Positions 34,249 through 43,118 are shown, counted from the stretch's first letter. The stretch: 64,000 nucleotides of DNA from Flavobacteriaceae bacterium (GCA_947446865.1 CANFHX010000004.1:69901-133900); one strand, 5' to 3'. Notes: a model not told the origin generated them from the sequence alone. A program made the numbers and translations.

Positions 34249-34324
34249 ACTTTCCAATGGGATATTATCTTCTTTAGAAGCGAACAAAAGAAAGAGCATT
34301 TTGTGATTCGGGTTTGATTTTATT
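34249..34324 (+). pseudogene. Duplicated 3' fragment of methyltransferase (direct repeat copy 2)
   Basis: 76 bp with six differences from 32768-32843. The frame of the copied 22-23 C-terminal codons and the stop is kept, with changes Gly to Asp, Val to Ile (twice at the DNA level in one stretch) and Arg to Ser, plus one silent change. There is no upstream part of the gene, so it is a remnant. Its last bases overlap the hepT stop codon, just as copy 1 overlaps the RCC1 gene stop. Confidence 0.9.
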
Positions 34325-34655
34325 GTTGAATTAACTTTTCTACTTCGATTTTCAAGATAGGTAAGTGCTTGATTAATATATTCCAAATTTGTAAATTTTC
34401 AATTTCATCATAACCATGGGTTAATTTATTCCTTGCATCTACAATTTTTCTTGCATTAGATATTTCAATTTCTGGATATATTTTCAATAAGGAATTCATT
34501 GCTTCACCAATCGTAATAACATTTCGTTCTACAGCATCCTGCAACAAATAATTAGAATCATACATTTCAAATACCCTTTCTTTACCTAGATAATTTTCTA
34601 TAGTTTCAATGGAAATCAATAAATCTTTCAATAATTTTCTTATATGATTATCCAT
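34320..34655 (-). CDS. hepT: HEPN-domain toxin, HepT-like (DUF86)
   Basis: A 111-residue helical HEPN protein. The RNase motif RX4HXY is present as RNKLTHGY (Arg75, His80, Tyr82). In HepT-MntA modules the HEPN protein is the toxic RNase and its motif Tyr is AMPylated by MntA. The gene overlaps the upstream nucleotidyltransferase gene by 8 bp, the normal order for this pair. Its 3' end touches the duplicated methyltransferase fragment. Confidence 0.93.
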   Translation of the reverse strand: MDNHIRKLLKDLLISIETIENYLGKERVFEMYDSNYLLQDAVERNVITIGEAMNSLLKIYPEIEISNARKIVDARNKLTHGYDEIENLQIWNILIKHLPILKIEVEKLIQQ

Positions 34656-34956
34656 AAATAGAAAATTTAGTTTTATTTAATTCTGCAATAAAATAGGGGT
34701 TTTTCAAAGATCTTTCGGTCAATAAATCAATTTTTCTATCAAATAAATCTTGCAATTCATATTCTAAATCCCACAGATGACCTCCTGCTTCAACAGGATC
34801 AATTCCATCTTGAAGATTTACTAAAAAATCAATATCGCTAGCATCGTTAAATGCATCGGTTAATACCGAACCAAAAACAAAAGCACTCTTAATTTTGTGC
34901 TTTTTTAAAAGTTCAATAACCGTTGGCAATTGTTTCTTTATTTTAGAATTTAGCAT
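34648..34956 (-). CDS. mntA: Minimal nucleotidyltransferase antitoxin, MntA-like
   Basis: A 102-residue MNT-family protein with the polymerase-beta motif GSX10DXD (Gly29-Ser30, Asp41, Asp43) and further acidic residues near 80. It is expected to transfer AMP to the partner HEPN toxin and neutralise it. ATG at 34956 is preferred over a TTG three codons upstream. It overlaps hepT by 8 bp. The 'LWDLEYELQDLFDRKIDLLTE' region near 57-77 is typical of the family's C-terminal half. Confidence 0.93.
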   Translation of the reverse strand: MLNSKIKKQLPTVIELLKKHKIKSAFVFGSVLTDAFNDASDIDFLVNLQDGIDPVEAGGHLWDLEYELQDLFDRKIDLLTERSLKNPYFIAELNKTKFSIYG

Positions 34957-35072
34957 ACAAAGCAATTTTATTCAAATTTAAGTATTTATATCGAATAAAA
35001 AAATTTGTAACAAAAATCATTTTAAACCTACTTATACTATAATTAAACTTTCATTTTGTAATTTTATAGTCT

Positions 35073-35107
35073 GAAATCGTATTTCGTAATTTAAACTTCG
35101 TAATTTC
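35073..35107 (+). repeat. Short heptad array before the ABC ATPase start
   Basis: GAAATCG, TATTTCG, TAATTTA, AACTTCG, TAATTTC run in 7-nt steps and end 2 bp before the ATG at 35110. Confidence 0.6.
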
Positions 35108-35109
35108 CA

Positions 35110-35808
35110 ATGGCAAATCCATTAATCAACATCACCAACATCAAGCGAGATTTCCAACTCGGAAACGAAACCATAAACGTACTTAAAGGCATCGATTTAC
35201 AAATCAATAAAGGCGAATATGTAGCCCTTATGGGACCTTCTGGTTCCGGAAAATCTACCCTTATGAACCTTTTGGGCTGCCTCGATACACCAACCTCGGG
35301 AACCTATATCCTTAACGGAAATGACGTTTCCCAAATGCACGATGACGATCTAGCCGAAATCCGAAACAAAGAAATTGGTTTCGTTTTCCAAACCTTCAAC
35401 CTTTTGCCAAGAACCACCGCCTTAGACAACGTTGCCTTGCCAATGATTTATGCAGGTTATTCCAAAACCGACCGAAATATTCGTGCTACCGAAGTACTAA
35501 AACAAGTTGGGCTAGACGACCGTATGGACCACCAACCCAACCAACTTTCGGGAGGGCAACGCCAGCGGGTTGCCGTGGCTCGCGCCCTGGTTAACAAGCC
35601 TTCCATCATCCTTGCAGATGAACCAACCGGAAATCTAGACAGTAAAACCTCCGAAGAAATCATGAAACTTTTTGGCGACATACATGCTGCAGGAAACACC
35701 GTGATTTTGGTTACCCACGAAGAAGACATTGCCAAATATGCCCACAGAATCATCCGTTTACGCGATGGCATGATTGAAAGCGACACCCAAAACACCAACC
35801 ATTTATAA
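35110..35808 (+). CDS. ABC transporter ATP-binding protein (LolD/MacB type)
   Basis: A 232-residue ATPase with Walker [10 protein letters not shown] (about 42-50), the Q-loop [17 protein letters not shown], signature [15 protein letters not shown] near 150, Walker [13 protein letters not shown] and the switch His in LVTHEED. The [15 protein letters not shown] region is typical of the LolCDE/MacB/FtsE mechanotransmission class. No permease gene is beside it, so its partners are elsewhere. The coding region is visibly GC-richer than its neighbours (codons such as GCC, ACC, CTT), which may reflect high expression or transfer. Confidence 0.95.
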   Translation: MANPLINITNIKRDFQLGNETINVLKGIDLQINKGEYVALMGPSGSGKSTLMNLLGCLDTPTSGTYILNGNDVSQMHDDDLAEIRNKEIGFVFQTFNLLPRTTALDNVALPMIYAGYSKTDRNIRATEVLKQVGLDDRMDHQPNQLSGGQRQRVAVARALVNKPSIILADEPTGNLDSKTSEEIMKLFGDIHAAGNTVILVTHEEDIAKYAHRIIRLRDGMIESDTQNTNHL

Positions 35809-35854
35809 TAGTATTGTTGTAATCAGGAGCGAATCGTTAGGGTTTTATCCGTAA

Positions 35855-35930
35855 AGGTAATTCCCGCTTTCGCCTTTATCTTGCTCCGTAAACTACGCAA
35901 GGATATCGGCTCAATCGGGGCTAATTAAGC
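35855..35930. repeat. Structured intergenic inverted-repeat element
   Basis: A GC-richer block with an inner hairpin CTTGC(TCC)GTA-AAC-TACGCAAG (35880-35901) and outer partly complementary arms (TAATT-CCCG near 35858-35866 and CGGGG-C-TAATTA near 35916-35927). It has the look of a dispersed non-coding palindromic unit or small structured RNA. It has no T-run, so it is a poor terminator. Confidence 0.5.
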
Positions 35931-36000
35931 AGCATTTCGCTTACTTGTTATCTCCAAAAAAAGGCAGTATCTTAGCGCCTTTCAATCTCATACCCTTAAA

Positions 36001-36570
36001 ATGAAAATATACACTAAAACTGGCGATACCGGAACCACAGCACTTTATGGTGGCACCCGAGTTTCCAAACACCATATCCGCATAGAAAGTTACGGAACCG
36101 TTGACGAATTAAACTCCCATATTGGATTAATTCGAGATCAAGACATCAATCCCTTATACAAAAATGTATTAGTCGAAGTGCAAGACCGACTTTTTACCGT
36201 TGGTGCAATTCTAGCAACCCCACCCGAAGATGAAAAACTAAAAAGTGGCGAAAGAAGATTGAAAAACCTTGGCATTTTAGAATCGGATGTAGAATATCTT
36301 GAAAAAGAAATGGATACCATGGAAGAATCGCTACCTGTAATGACACATTTCGTACTTCCAGGCGGACATACAACTGTGTCATATTGTCACATTGCCCGTT
36401 GCGTATGCCGTAGAGCCGAACGTTTAGCAGTGCATCTTAATGACATGGAACCTACCGAAGAACTCGTAATTAAGTACCTCAACCGACTTTCTGACTACCT
36501 TTTCGTATTGGCACGGAAATTGTCTCATGACCTACAAGCAGACGAAGTACAATGGATACCCAGAAAATAG
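36001..36570 (+). CDS. Cob(I)yrinic acid a,c-diamide adenosyltransferase (PduO type)
   Basis: A 189-residue enzyme that adenosylates cob(I)alamin to make coenzyme B12. The N-terminal MKIYTKTGDTGTTALYGGTRVSK and the ESYGTVDELNSHIGL block near 28-42 form the ATP site. The ALLPGGH-equivalent (FVLPGGHTTVSYCHIARCVCRRAER) near 117-141 holds the conserved Arg residues. No cobalamin riboswitch box is seen upstream. The four CAG-ended heptads start at the base after its TAG stop. Confidence 0.95.
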   Translation: MKIYTKTGDTGTTALYGGTRVSKHHIRIESYGTVDELNSHIGLIRDQDINPLYKNVLVEVQDRLFTVGAILATPPEDEKLKSGERRLKNLGILESDVEYLEKEMDTMEESLPVMTHFVLPGGHTTVSYCHIARCVCRRAERLAVHLNDMEPTEELVIKYLNRLSDYLFVLARKLSHDLQADEVQWIPRK

Positions 36571-36598
36571 TTTGCAGTGATCAGTTTTCAGTAAGCAG
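36571..36598 (+). repeat. Heptad array, four NNNNCAG units
   Basis: TTTGCAG, TGATCAG, TTTTCAG, TAAGCAG, starting at the base after the TAG stop at 36568-36570; the preceding in-register heptad ends in TAG. The first and third units resemble the 'CAGTTTTCAGT' type. Confidence 0.8.
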
Positions 36599-36693
36599 TT
36601 TTTAAAAAGACGCAACTTAACCCTAAAAACGGAACATTGAACACTAAAAAACACACGTTCTTAACTTTAAATTAAAAATAAATCATTTTTTTC

Positions 36694-36723
36694 TTGACTA
36701 TTTCAGTTAAAAAATTATTTTTG
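36694..36723 (+). promoter_or_regulatory. Bacteroidetes-type promoter of the DUF2795 gene
   Basis: TTG (36694-36696), 19-nt spacer, TATTTTTG (36716-36723), then about 24 nt to the ATG. A textbook match to TTG-N19-TAnnTTTG. Confidence 0.8.
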
Positions 36724-36747
36724 CATAAATTATAAAATCGAAAGCAG

Positions 36748-36969
36748 ATGTATTGGACATTAGAATTAGCATCTTATTTAAGTGATGCACCGTGGCCTGC
36801 TACCAAAGACGAACTTATTGACTACGCTATTAGAGCAGGTGCCCCCCTGGAAGTTGTAGAAAACCTACAGTCTATTGAAGACGAAGGTGAAATATATGAA
36901 TCAATGGAAGAAATATGGCCGGATTATCCTACCGACGAAGATTATCTTTGGAACGAGGATGAATATTAA
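36748..36969 (+). CDS. DUF2795 domain-containing small acidic protein
   Basis: A 73-residue highly acidic protein: MYWTLELASYLSDAPWPATKDELIDYAIRAGAPLEVVENL fits DUF2795, followed by an Asp/Glu/Tyr/Trp-rich tail. Function unknown; the compact helical domain in other family members is suggested to bind nucleic acid or protein, but nothing here proves it. It has a strong promoter and its own terminator, so it is a monocistronic, probably well expressed gene upstream of secA. Confidence 0.92.
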   Translation: MYWTLELASYLSDAPWPATKDELIDYAIRAGAPLEVVENLQSIEDEGEIYESMEEIWPDYPTDEDYLWNEDEY

Positions 36970-36987
36970 AAAATAATTAATACAACA

Positions 36988-37019
36988 GAAAAAAAGTCTC
37001 CTTCGGGGCTTTTTTTTTG
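36988..37019 (+). terminator. Hairpin terminator of the DUF2795 gene
   Basis: An A-run and GTCTCC pair imperfectly with GGGGC and a T-run of eight around a TTCG loop. Confidence 0.75.
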
Positions 37020-37084
37020 TTTAAATTTGCATTCCTAGCCCAATTCCTCGGAATCGGAATATTAAAAATAAAAACAAACCCATT

Positions 37085-40000
37085 ATGAGTTTCATAAATA
37101 GCATACTTAAAGCATTTGTAGGCGATAAATCTGAAAAAGATGTAAAAGCTACACAACCCTATATAGCCAAAATCAAAGCATTAGAACCAGCATTAATTGC
37201 TTTGTCTCACGATGAATTACGTGGCAAAACTGCCCAATTCAAAGCGAAGATAAAAGACGCACGTGCCAAACAAGATGCCGAAATTGCAGCCAAAAGACAA
37301 GAAGCCGAAAATACTTCCGATATAGATTTAAGAGAAGATATTTACAATGCTATTGATGCTTTAGAAAAAGAAGCCTACGAAATCTCAGAAAAAGTTTTGA
37401 TGGAAATTCTTCCTGAGGCTTTTGCAGTGGTTAAAGAAACTGCAAGACGATTTAAAGATAATTCTATTATTACCGTTACTGCTACCGAAAAAGACAGAGA
37501 ACTTTCGGCTACTAAGCCTTATGTTACTTTAGTTGGCGATCAAGCCAATTGGGCTAACCAATGGAATGCTGCCGGAAAAGAAATTACTTGGGACATGATT
37601 CACTACGACGTTCAGTTGATAGGTGGTATTGTGTTGCACGAAGGTAAAATTGCCGAAATGCAAACTGGGGAAGGAAAAACGTTGGTTGCTACGCTTCCGT
37701 TGTATTTGAATGCCTTAACGGGTAACGGAGTACATTTGGTAACCGTGAATGATTACCTTGCTAAAAGGGATAGTACCTGGAAAGCACCTTTATTTGAATT
37801 CCACGGAATGTTAGTAGATTGTATTGACAACCATTCGCCAAATACCGAAGAAAGAAGAAAAGCCTACGAAGCCGATATCACTTACGGAACCAACAACGAG
37901 TTTGGTTTTGATTACCTAAGAGATAATATGGCGCATTCGCCAGAAGATTTAGTGCAACGTAAACACAATTACGCTATTGTGGATGAGGTCGATTCGGTAT
38001 TAATTGATGATGCTAGAACGCCATTAATTATTTCTGGTCCAGTTCCAGATGGGGATCGTCATGAGTTTAACGAATTGAAACCTAAAGTTGAAAATCTTTA
38101 CAACTTGCAACGTCAATTGGCAAATGGTTTTTTATCGGAAGCAAGAAAATTAATAAAAGAAGGCAATTCTAAAGATGGTGGTTTTCAATTATTGAGAGCC
38201 TACCGTTCGTTACCTAAAAACAAAGCATTAATTAAATTCTTAAGTGAAGAAGGAATAAAGCAACTTTTGCAAAAAACCGAAAACGAATACATGAGCGACA
38301 ACAATCGCAAAATGCCGCTTGTTGATGAAGCAATGTATTTTGTAATTGAAGAAAAAAACAACCAAGTAGAATTAACGGATAACGGAATTCAATACTTATC
38401 GCAAGATACCGATGCAACATTTTTCGTGCTTCCAGATATTGGAACTGAAATTGCAAACATCGAAAAACAAAAATTAGATAAAGATGCTGAGGCTGAAGCA
38501 AAAGAACATTTGTTTCAAGATTTCGGAATCAAATCGGAACGTATTCACACTCTTACGCAGTTATTAAAAGCCTATACCCTTTTTGAAAAAGATGTGGAAT
38601 ATGTAATCATGGACAACAAAATTATGATTGTTGATGAGCAAACGGGTCGTATCATGGATGGTCGCCGTTATTCGGACGGATTGCACCAAGCCATTGAAGC
38701 CAAAGAGCAAGTTACTATTGAGGCTGCAACTCAAACATTTGCAACAATTACCTTACAAAACTACTTCCGTATGTACAGCAAACTTGCCGGTATGACAGGA
38801 ACAGCCGTAACGGAAGCAGGAGAACTTTGGGAAATTTATAAATTAGACGTTGTTGAAATTCCAACCAACAGAGGAATGTCCCGTCACGATAAAGAAGATT
38901 TAATTTACCGTTCGGTACGTGAAAAATTCAATGCAGTTATTGAAGATGTAACGCAACTATCGGCATCAGGAAGACCGGTTTTAATTGGTACTACTTCGGT
39001 AGAAATTTCCGAATTATTAAGTCGAATGTTGAAAATGCGTGGTGTTGCTCACAACGTATTGAATGCAAAAATGCACAAAAAAGAAGCCGATATCGTTGCC
39101 GAAGCAGGGAAACCTGGAGTAGTAACTATCGCAACCAATATGGCTGGTCGTGGAACCGATATTAAGTTAACTCCCGAAGTGAAAGCAGCAGGTGGTTTAG
39201 CAATTATTGGTACCGAGCGTCACGATTCCCGTCGTGTAGACCGTCAGTTACGTGGTCGTGCAGGTCGTCAAGGAGATCCAGGAAGTTCTCAATTTTATGT
39301 GTCTTTAGAAGATAACTTGATGCGTCTTTTTGGTTCAGAAAGAGTTGCGAAAGTAATGGATAGAATGGGATTGAAAGAAGGTGAAGTAATTCAGCATTCG
39401 ATGATGACTAAATCTATTGAAAGAGCACAGAAAAAAGTAGAAGAAAACAACTTTGGAACTCGTAAACGTTTGTTAGAATACGATGACGTTATGAACGCCC
39501 AAAGAGAAGTAGTGTACAAACGTCGTCGTCATGCATTGCATGGAGAACGTTTGAAACTGGATATTGCCAATATGATGTACGACACTTGTGAAGTTATCGT
39601 TGGCGACAATAAAGCAACTAATGATTTCAAGAATTTCGAATTTGAATTGATTCGTTATTTCTCTATAACCTCTCCTATCACCTCCGCGGAATTCGATAAA
39701 ATGAATGAAATGGAATTGACCGGGAAAGTGTATAAAGCAGCAATGGAATACTATTCCGAGAAAACTGCTCGTAGTGCTCGTGAAGCCATGCCAATTATTA
39801 CCGATGTTTACAAAAACCCTAACAACCAATACGAACGTATTGTTGTTCCATTTACAGATGGAATAAAATCGTTGAATGTAGTTACCGATTTAAAGAAAGC
39901 ATACGATACTGAAGGTGCGCAATTAGTGGCCGACTTCGAGAAAAACATCACTTTAGCGATTGTTGATGAAGCATGGAAAAAACACTTACGCAAAATGGAC

Positions 40001-40429
40001 GAATTGAAAACTTCGGTTCAGTTAGCGGTACACGAACAAAAAGATCCTTTGCTTATTTACAAATTAGAAGCCTTTAACTTGTTCAGAAACATGTTGGATG
40101 GTGTTAATAAAGAAGTAATTTCTTTCTTATTCAAAGGAGATTTACCACAACAAAACACGATTCAAGAGGCTAAACAAGAAGTTCGTAAGAACGATAGTTA
40201 CACCGAATCTAGAGAAGAAATTCAAAATAGTGAATCGGCTGCAGAACAAAATAGAGAAGCAGGGCAAACACAACAACGTCAAGTAACCGAAACGATTGTT
40301 CGCGACCAACCAAAAATCAACAGAAACGATACCGTTACTATTAAACACGTGATGAGTGGAAAAACCGAAACTATGAAATTCAAAAAAGCCGAAAGCATGA
40401 TTGCTAATGGCGAATGGGTTTTAGTGTAA
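37085..40429 (+). CDS. secA: Preprotein translocase ATPase SecA
   Basis: A 1114-residue SecA that drives preproteins through SecYEG. Walker A is MQTGEGKTLVA near 193-203, DEAD-like VDEVDSVLIDDART near 299-312, and the second RecA-like domain has TNMAGRGTDI near 700. It is longer than the roughly 900 residues of E. coli SecA because of a Lys/Asn-rich insertion of about 130-160 residues (about 320-475) in the preprotein-binding region, typical of Bacteroidetes. The C-terminus ends KFKKAESMIANGEWVLV, with no CxC(x8)CH zinc motif. A terminator follows at 40450-40482. Confidence 0.98.
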   Translation: MSFINSILKAFVGDKSEKDVKATQPYIAKIKALEPALIALSHDELRGKTAQFKAKIKDARAKQDAEIAAKRQEAENTSDIDLREDIYNAIDALEKEAYEISEKVLMEILPEAFAVVKETARRFKDNSIITVTATEKDRELSATKPYVTLVGDQANWANQWNAAGKEITWDMIHYDVQLIGGIVLHEGKIAEMQTGEGKTLVATLPLYLNALTGNGVHLVTVNDYLAKRDSTWKAPLFEFHGMLVDCIDNHSPNTEERRKAYEADITYGTNNEFGFDYLRDNMAHSPEDLVQRKHNYAIVDEVDSVLIDDARTPLIISGPVPDGDRHEFNELKPKVENLYNLQRQLANGFLSEARKLIKEGNSKDGGFQLLRAYRSLPKNKALIKFLSEEGIKQLLQKTENEYMSDNNRKMPLVDEAMYFVIEEKNNQVELTDNGIQYLSQDTDATFFVLPDIGTEIANIEKQKLDKDAEAEAKEHLFQDFGIKSERIHTLTQLLKAYTLFEKDVEYVIMDNKIMIVDEQTGRIMDGRRYSDGLHQAIEAKEQVTIEAATQTFATITLQNYFRMYSKLAGMTGTAVTEAGELWEIYKLDVVEIPTNRGMSRHDKEDLIYRSVREKFNAVIEDVTQLSASGRPVLIGTTSVEISELLSRMLKMRGVAHNVLNAKMHKKEADIVAEAGKPGVVTIATNMAGRGTDIKLTPEVKAAGGLAIIGTERHDSRRVDRQLRGRAGRQGDPGSSQFYVSLEDNLMRLFGSERVAKVMDRMGLKEGEVIQHSMMTKSIERAQKKVEENNFGTRKRLLEYDDVMNAQREVVYKRRRHALHGERLKLDIANMMYDTCEVIVGDNKATNDFKNFEFELIRYFSITSPITSAEFDKMNEMELTGKVYKAAMEYYSEKTARSAREAMPIITDVYKNPNNQYERIVVPFTDGIKSLNVVTDLKKAYDTEGAQLVADFEKNITLAIVDEAWKKHLRKMDELKTSVQLAVHEQKDPLLIYKLEAFNLFRNMLDGVNKEVISFLFKGDLPQQNTIQEAKQEVRKNDSYTESREEIQNSESAAEQNREAGQTQQRQVTETIVRDQPKINRNDTVTIKHVMSGKTETMKFKKAESMIANGEWVLV

Positions 40430-40449
40430 GAATTTTCTAAATAAATTAT

Positions 40450-40482
40450 AAATCCCCAATTGTGTTAAGCAGTTGGGGATTT
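40450..40482 (+). terminator. Hairpin terminator of secA
   Basis: A 10-bp perfect stem (40450-40459 with 40473-40482), 13-nt loop, T-run after. Confidence 0.88.
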
Positions 40483-40542
40483 TTTGTTAACTTTAACTCT
40501 CTTATAATTTAATAATTAAAGGATTAATTTAAAACCTTAAAT

Positions 40543-41046
40543 ATGGCAAAATCCGATAAAACCCAAGACTTACCTCTATATCAAAAAGGCATGTATATTT
40601 ATAAACTAGTTGAAAGTTTAGTTGCTTCCTTACCCGAAGAGGATGAATATATTCAAGCAACTAAAGGATTTATGCTGGAAGATGCCATGCTAATTCCGGC
40701 TAAAATTGCAGGTGCCGAAGGTGGCGATTTATATAGCATCCGAATGCAAAATGCAGCAATAATAAGAGATCATGCAATGCATTTATATACACAAGTGGGT
40801 AGTTTACGATTTCATGAAAATTACAAAGATTTAGAATATGTAAAACTCATTCGTAAAGAAATTGAAGAATTTCGATTGTTGTTTATTGCTTGGGTAGAAA
40901 GTTTTGATACTACCAATTATTATTGGGACGAATGGGGTTTATTCAATCCGCCAGGAGCAATTCCACCAATAGAAGGAGAATCTTTTGACGATGAGGACTT
41001 CGATTTAAATGATTTCCTTGATTTTGAAGATGATGATGAAGATTAA
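40543..41046 (+). CDS. Hypothetical helical protein with acidic tail
   Basis: A 167-residue cytosolic protein. Residues 10-125 are helical and resemble the bAvd/four-helix-bundle (23S rRNA intervening sequence) family: LVASLPEEDEYIQATKGFMLEDAMLIPAKIAG has the spacing of the 'LPxxExYGLxxQLRRAAxSIPANIAEG' block, but with key residues changed. The final 25 residues are almost all Asp/Glu/Phe/Leu. The assignment to that family is an inference. It lies alone between two strong terminators. Confidence 0.8.
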   Translation: MAKSDKTQDLPLYQKGMYIYKLVESLVASLPEEDEYIQATKGFMLEDAMLIPAKIAGAEGGDLYSIRMQNAAIIRDHAMHLYTQVGSLRFHENYKDLEYVKLIRKEIEEFRLLFIAWVESFDTTNYYWDEWGLFNPPGAIPPIEGESFDDEDFDLNDFLDFEDDDED

Positions 41047-41049
41047 AAT

Positions 41050-41090
41050 AAATAACCCTCGCAGAATTCAAAATACTGCGAGGGTTATTT
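41050..41090 (+). terminator. Strong hairpin terminator
   Basis: A 15-bp perfect stem (41050-41064 with 41076-41090), 11-nt loop, T-run after. Confidence 0.92.
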
Positions 41091-41129
41091 TTTTATTTTC
41101 ACTACCAATTACATCCAACTTATTTTCAA

Positions 41130-41156
41130 AATCGGTGCAATCCGTATAATCTGTGG
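41130..41156. repeat. Three 9-bp units AATCNGTRN
   Basis: AATCGGTGC, AATCCGTAT, AATCTGTGG in tandem between convergent genes. A different period (9) from the heptads. Confidence 0.7.
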
Positions 41157-41168
41157 CAAAAAATTTAA

Positions 41169-43037
41169 TTACAATTTAAAGATAAAACTTTCGGTTCCCT
41201 TAATAGAAACATGCAGCACTCCAACTCCACTGGCAACTTTTAAAGTAGAGGTACTTCCATAAAGTTGGTCTTTTACAGGATAAGCACCATCGTGCAAATG
41301 CCATTTAGCAACCACATCGGCAGGTACTTTTAAATCGAAAGCACAACTATGGTCTTTAGAAAAATTAGCCACTACAATCAATTTTTCGGTAGCAGACCAA
41401 CGCACATACGAATAGATTTTCTCATCGTAATTGGCAGTTTCATGTCGGTTAATTCCTTGTATTTCTTGGAACTGTCCCATCAAAGCATCACTTTTCAAGG
41501 TAAAGTGCAACAATCGTTTGTAAAAATCGCGCAAGTTTTTTTCGCTTTGCGATAATTGACCACCGTCAAATTTTCCGCCATTCATCCAGCGTTGGTGGTT
41601 GGGAACGCCAACATAATCAAAAATTGAAGTTCTAGAATGCGTTCCAAAGCCGCCATTTTCCTTTCCTGCTTCGCCAACTTCTTGTCCGAAATAAACCATT
41701 GTTGGAGACGAACCTATTGTTGCCGAAACTACCATTAGCGGTTTTCCGTTTTCACCACTTCCTGCAAATTCTGGGCTCGCCAAACGTTGCTCATCGTGGT
41801 TATCTAAAAAATGTAGCATGTGGTGCTCAATATCGGCCATACTATGTTGGATATCCGAAAGCCCATCGGTATTGGATCTTCCTTGTATAATATCTTTTAA
41901 CTTATCGTAGGTAGCCACTTTATCATACAAATAATCCATTTTTCCTTTATAAATATAGTTTCTATACTCGTTAGGATTGTACACTTCTGCTATTAAAAAA
42001 GCATCCGGGTTTTTCATTTTGATAGCCGAATTCATAAAACTCCAAAATTCGTAAGGCACCATTTCAGCCATGTCATAACGGAAACCATCTACCCCTTTGG
42101 CAGTCCAATACAAAGCAATATCTCGGAATTTTTTCCAAGAACTAGGCACGTCTTTGTCTTTCCAAAAATCAAAATGTTCTTTATAGGATTTGTTTTCAAA
42201 ACCGTCTGGCAATTCCGGAAAATCTTTAGAACCGTCTGGGCGAATTCCGTAATTAACCTTCACCGTTTCGTACCAATCGTTACTATCTGGTTTCGCCATA
42301 CGCGATCCGTTACCAGTCCATTTTGCTGGATTTTCATCAAATGTGCCGTCAATTAACGGATTTGCTTCTCCATTTAAAGACTTGTACGAATCGGAAGTTG
42401 GCACTTGAAAATGCTGTCCAGGAATGTAATAAAAGTTGTTATTTCTATCATATTCCACATTCGTATTATCATCTGCACCAAAATCACGAACACCAGCAGG
42501 ATTGGTGGCTCCAATATATTTTCGAGCAATATGATTAGGTACGATATCAATAATTACTTTCAAACCGTGTTTGTGGGTGCGTGCAATTAAGGCTTCAAAT
42601 TCCTCCAATCGTTTGGCTGGATCTACCGCCAAATCCGGATTTACATTATAGTAATCCTTCACGGCATAAGGCGAACCAGCACGACCTTTAACCACTTCAG
42701 GGTCATCGTTAGAAATTCCGTATTTGGTATAATCGTTTACCAAAGCATGGTGAGGAACTCCCGTGTACCAAATGTGTGTTACTCCAAGATCTTTAATTTC
42801 CGTTAAGGCTGTATCGGTAAAATCGTTAAACTTCCCTACACCATTTTCGGCAATTGTTCCCCAAGGTTTATTGGTGGTATTTTTATTTCCGAACAATCTG
42901 GTAAAAACTTGATAGACTACTTTCTTCTTTTCCACAACGGTAACTTTTTTATTTTTAGGGTTAGAATTGGTTTTTTTAATCTGCGAATTGCCTGCAAGCG
43001 AAAGCCCAACTAAAGCAAAAACTAGTAATTTTTTCAT
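41169..43037 (-). CDS. GH13 alpha-amylase family glycosidase
   Basis: A 622-residue secreted enzyme (signal peptide ending near residue 18) that should hydrolyse or rearrange alpha-1,4-glucans. The four GH13 regions are visible: DIVPNH near 160, GFRYDMAEM near 300 (nucleophile Asp), AEVYN near 334 (acid/base Glu) and FLDNHD near 395 (transition-state Asp). A C-terminal beta domain (about 525-622) ends FKL. There is no T9SS tail, so it is probably periplasmic or released. It is monocistronic and no sus genes are adjacent. Confidence 0.94.
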   Translation of the reverse strand: MKKLLVFALVGLSLAGNSQIKKTNSNPKNKKVTVVEKKKVVYQVFTRLFGNKNTTNKPWGTIAENGVGKFNDFTDTALTEIKDLGVTHIWYTGVPHHALVNDYTKYGISNDDPEVVKGRAGSPYAVKDYYNVNPDLAVDPAKRLEEFEALIARTHKHGLKVIIDIVPNHIARKYIGATNPAGVRDFGADDNTNVEYDRNNNFYYIPGQHFQVPTSDSYKSLNGEANPLIDGTFDENPAKWTGNGSRMAKPDSNDWYETVKVNYGIRPDGSKDFPELPDGFENKSYKEHFDFWKDKDVPSSWKKFRDIALYWTAKGVDGFRYDMAEMVPYEFWSFMNSAIKMKNPDAFLIAEVYNPNEYRNYIYKGKMDYLYDKVATYDKLKDIIQGRSNTDGLSDIQHSMADIEHHMLHFLDNHDEQRLASPEFAGSGENGKPLMVVSATIGSSPTMVYFGQEVGEAGKENGGFGTHSRTSIFDYVGVPNHQRWMNGGKFDGGQLSQSEKNLRDFYKRLLHFTLKSDALMGQFQEIQGINRHETANYDEKIYSYVRWSATEKLIVVANFSKDHSCAFDLKVPADVVAKWHLHDGAYPVKDQLYGSTSTLKVASGVGVLHVSIKGTESFIFKL

Positions 43038-43118
43038 GAGATTCTATTTAACATAAGGACACAAATATAAATATTTGTAAGGCATTTCTAACCGTTAATA
43101 AAAAAATCTTAATAAACC

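Noticed and set aside
34204..34386. A 60-residue minus-strand frame
   Set aside because: It is antisense over the duplicated methyltransferase fragment and the hepT end, with no domain signal.
32839..34956. A prophage or transposon carrying RCC1 and MntA-HepT
   Set aside because: No integrase, transposase or terminal inverted repeats; only the 76-bp direct repeat is present.
35809..36000. Cobalamin riboswitch before the adenosyltransferase gene
   Set aside because: No B12-box-like sequence; the structured block there has a different layout.
39473..39829. A 118-residue minus-strand frame inside secA
   Set aside because: It is antisense to conserved SecA sequence.
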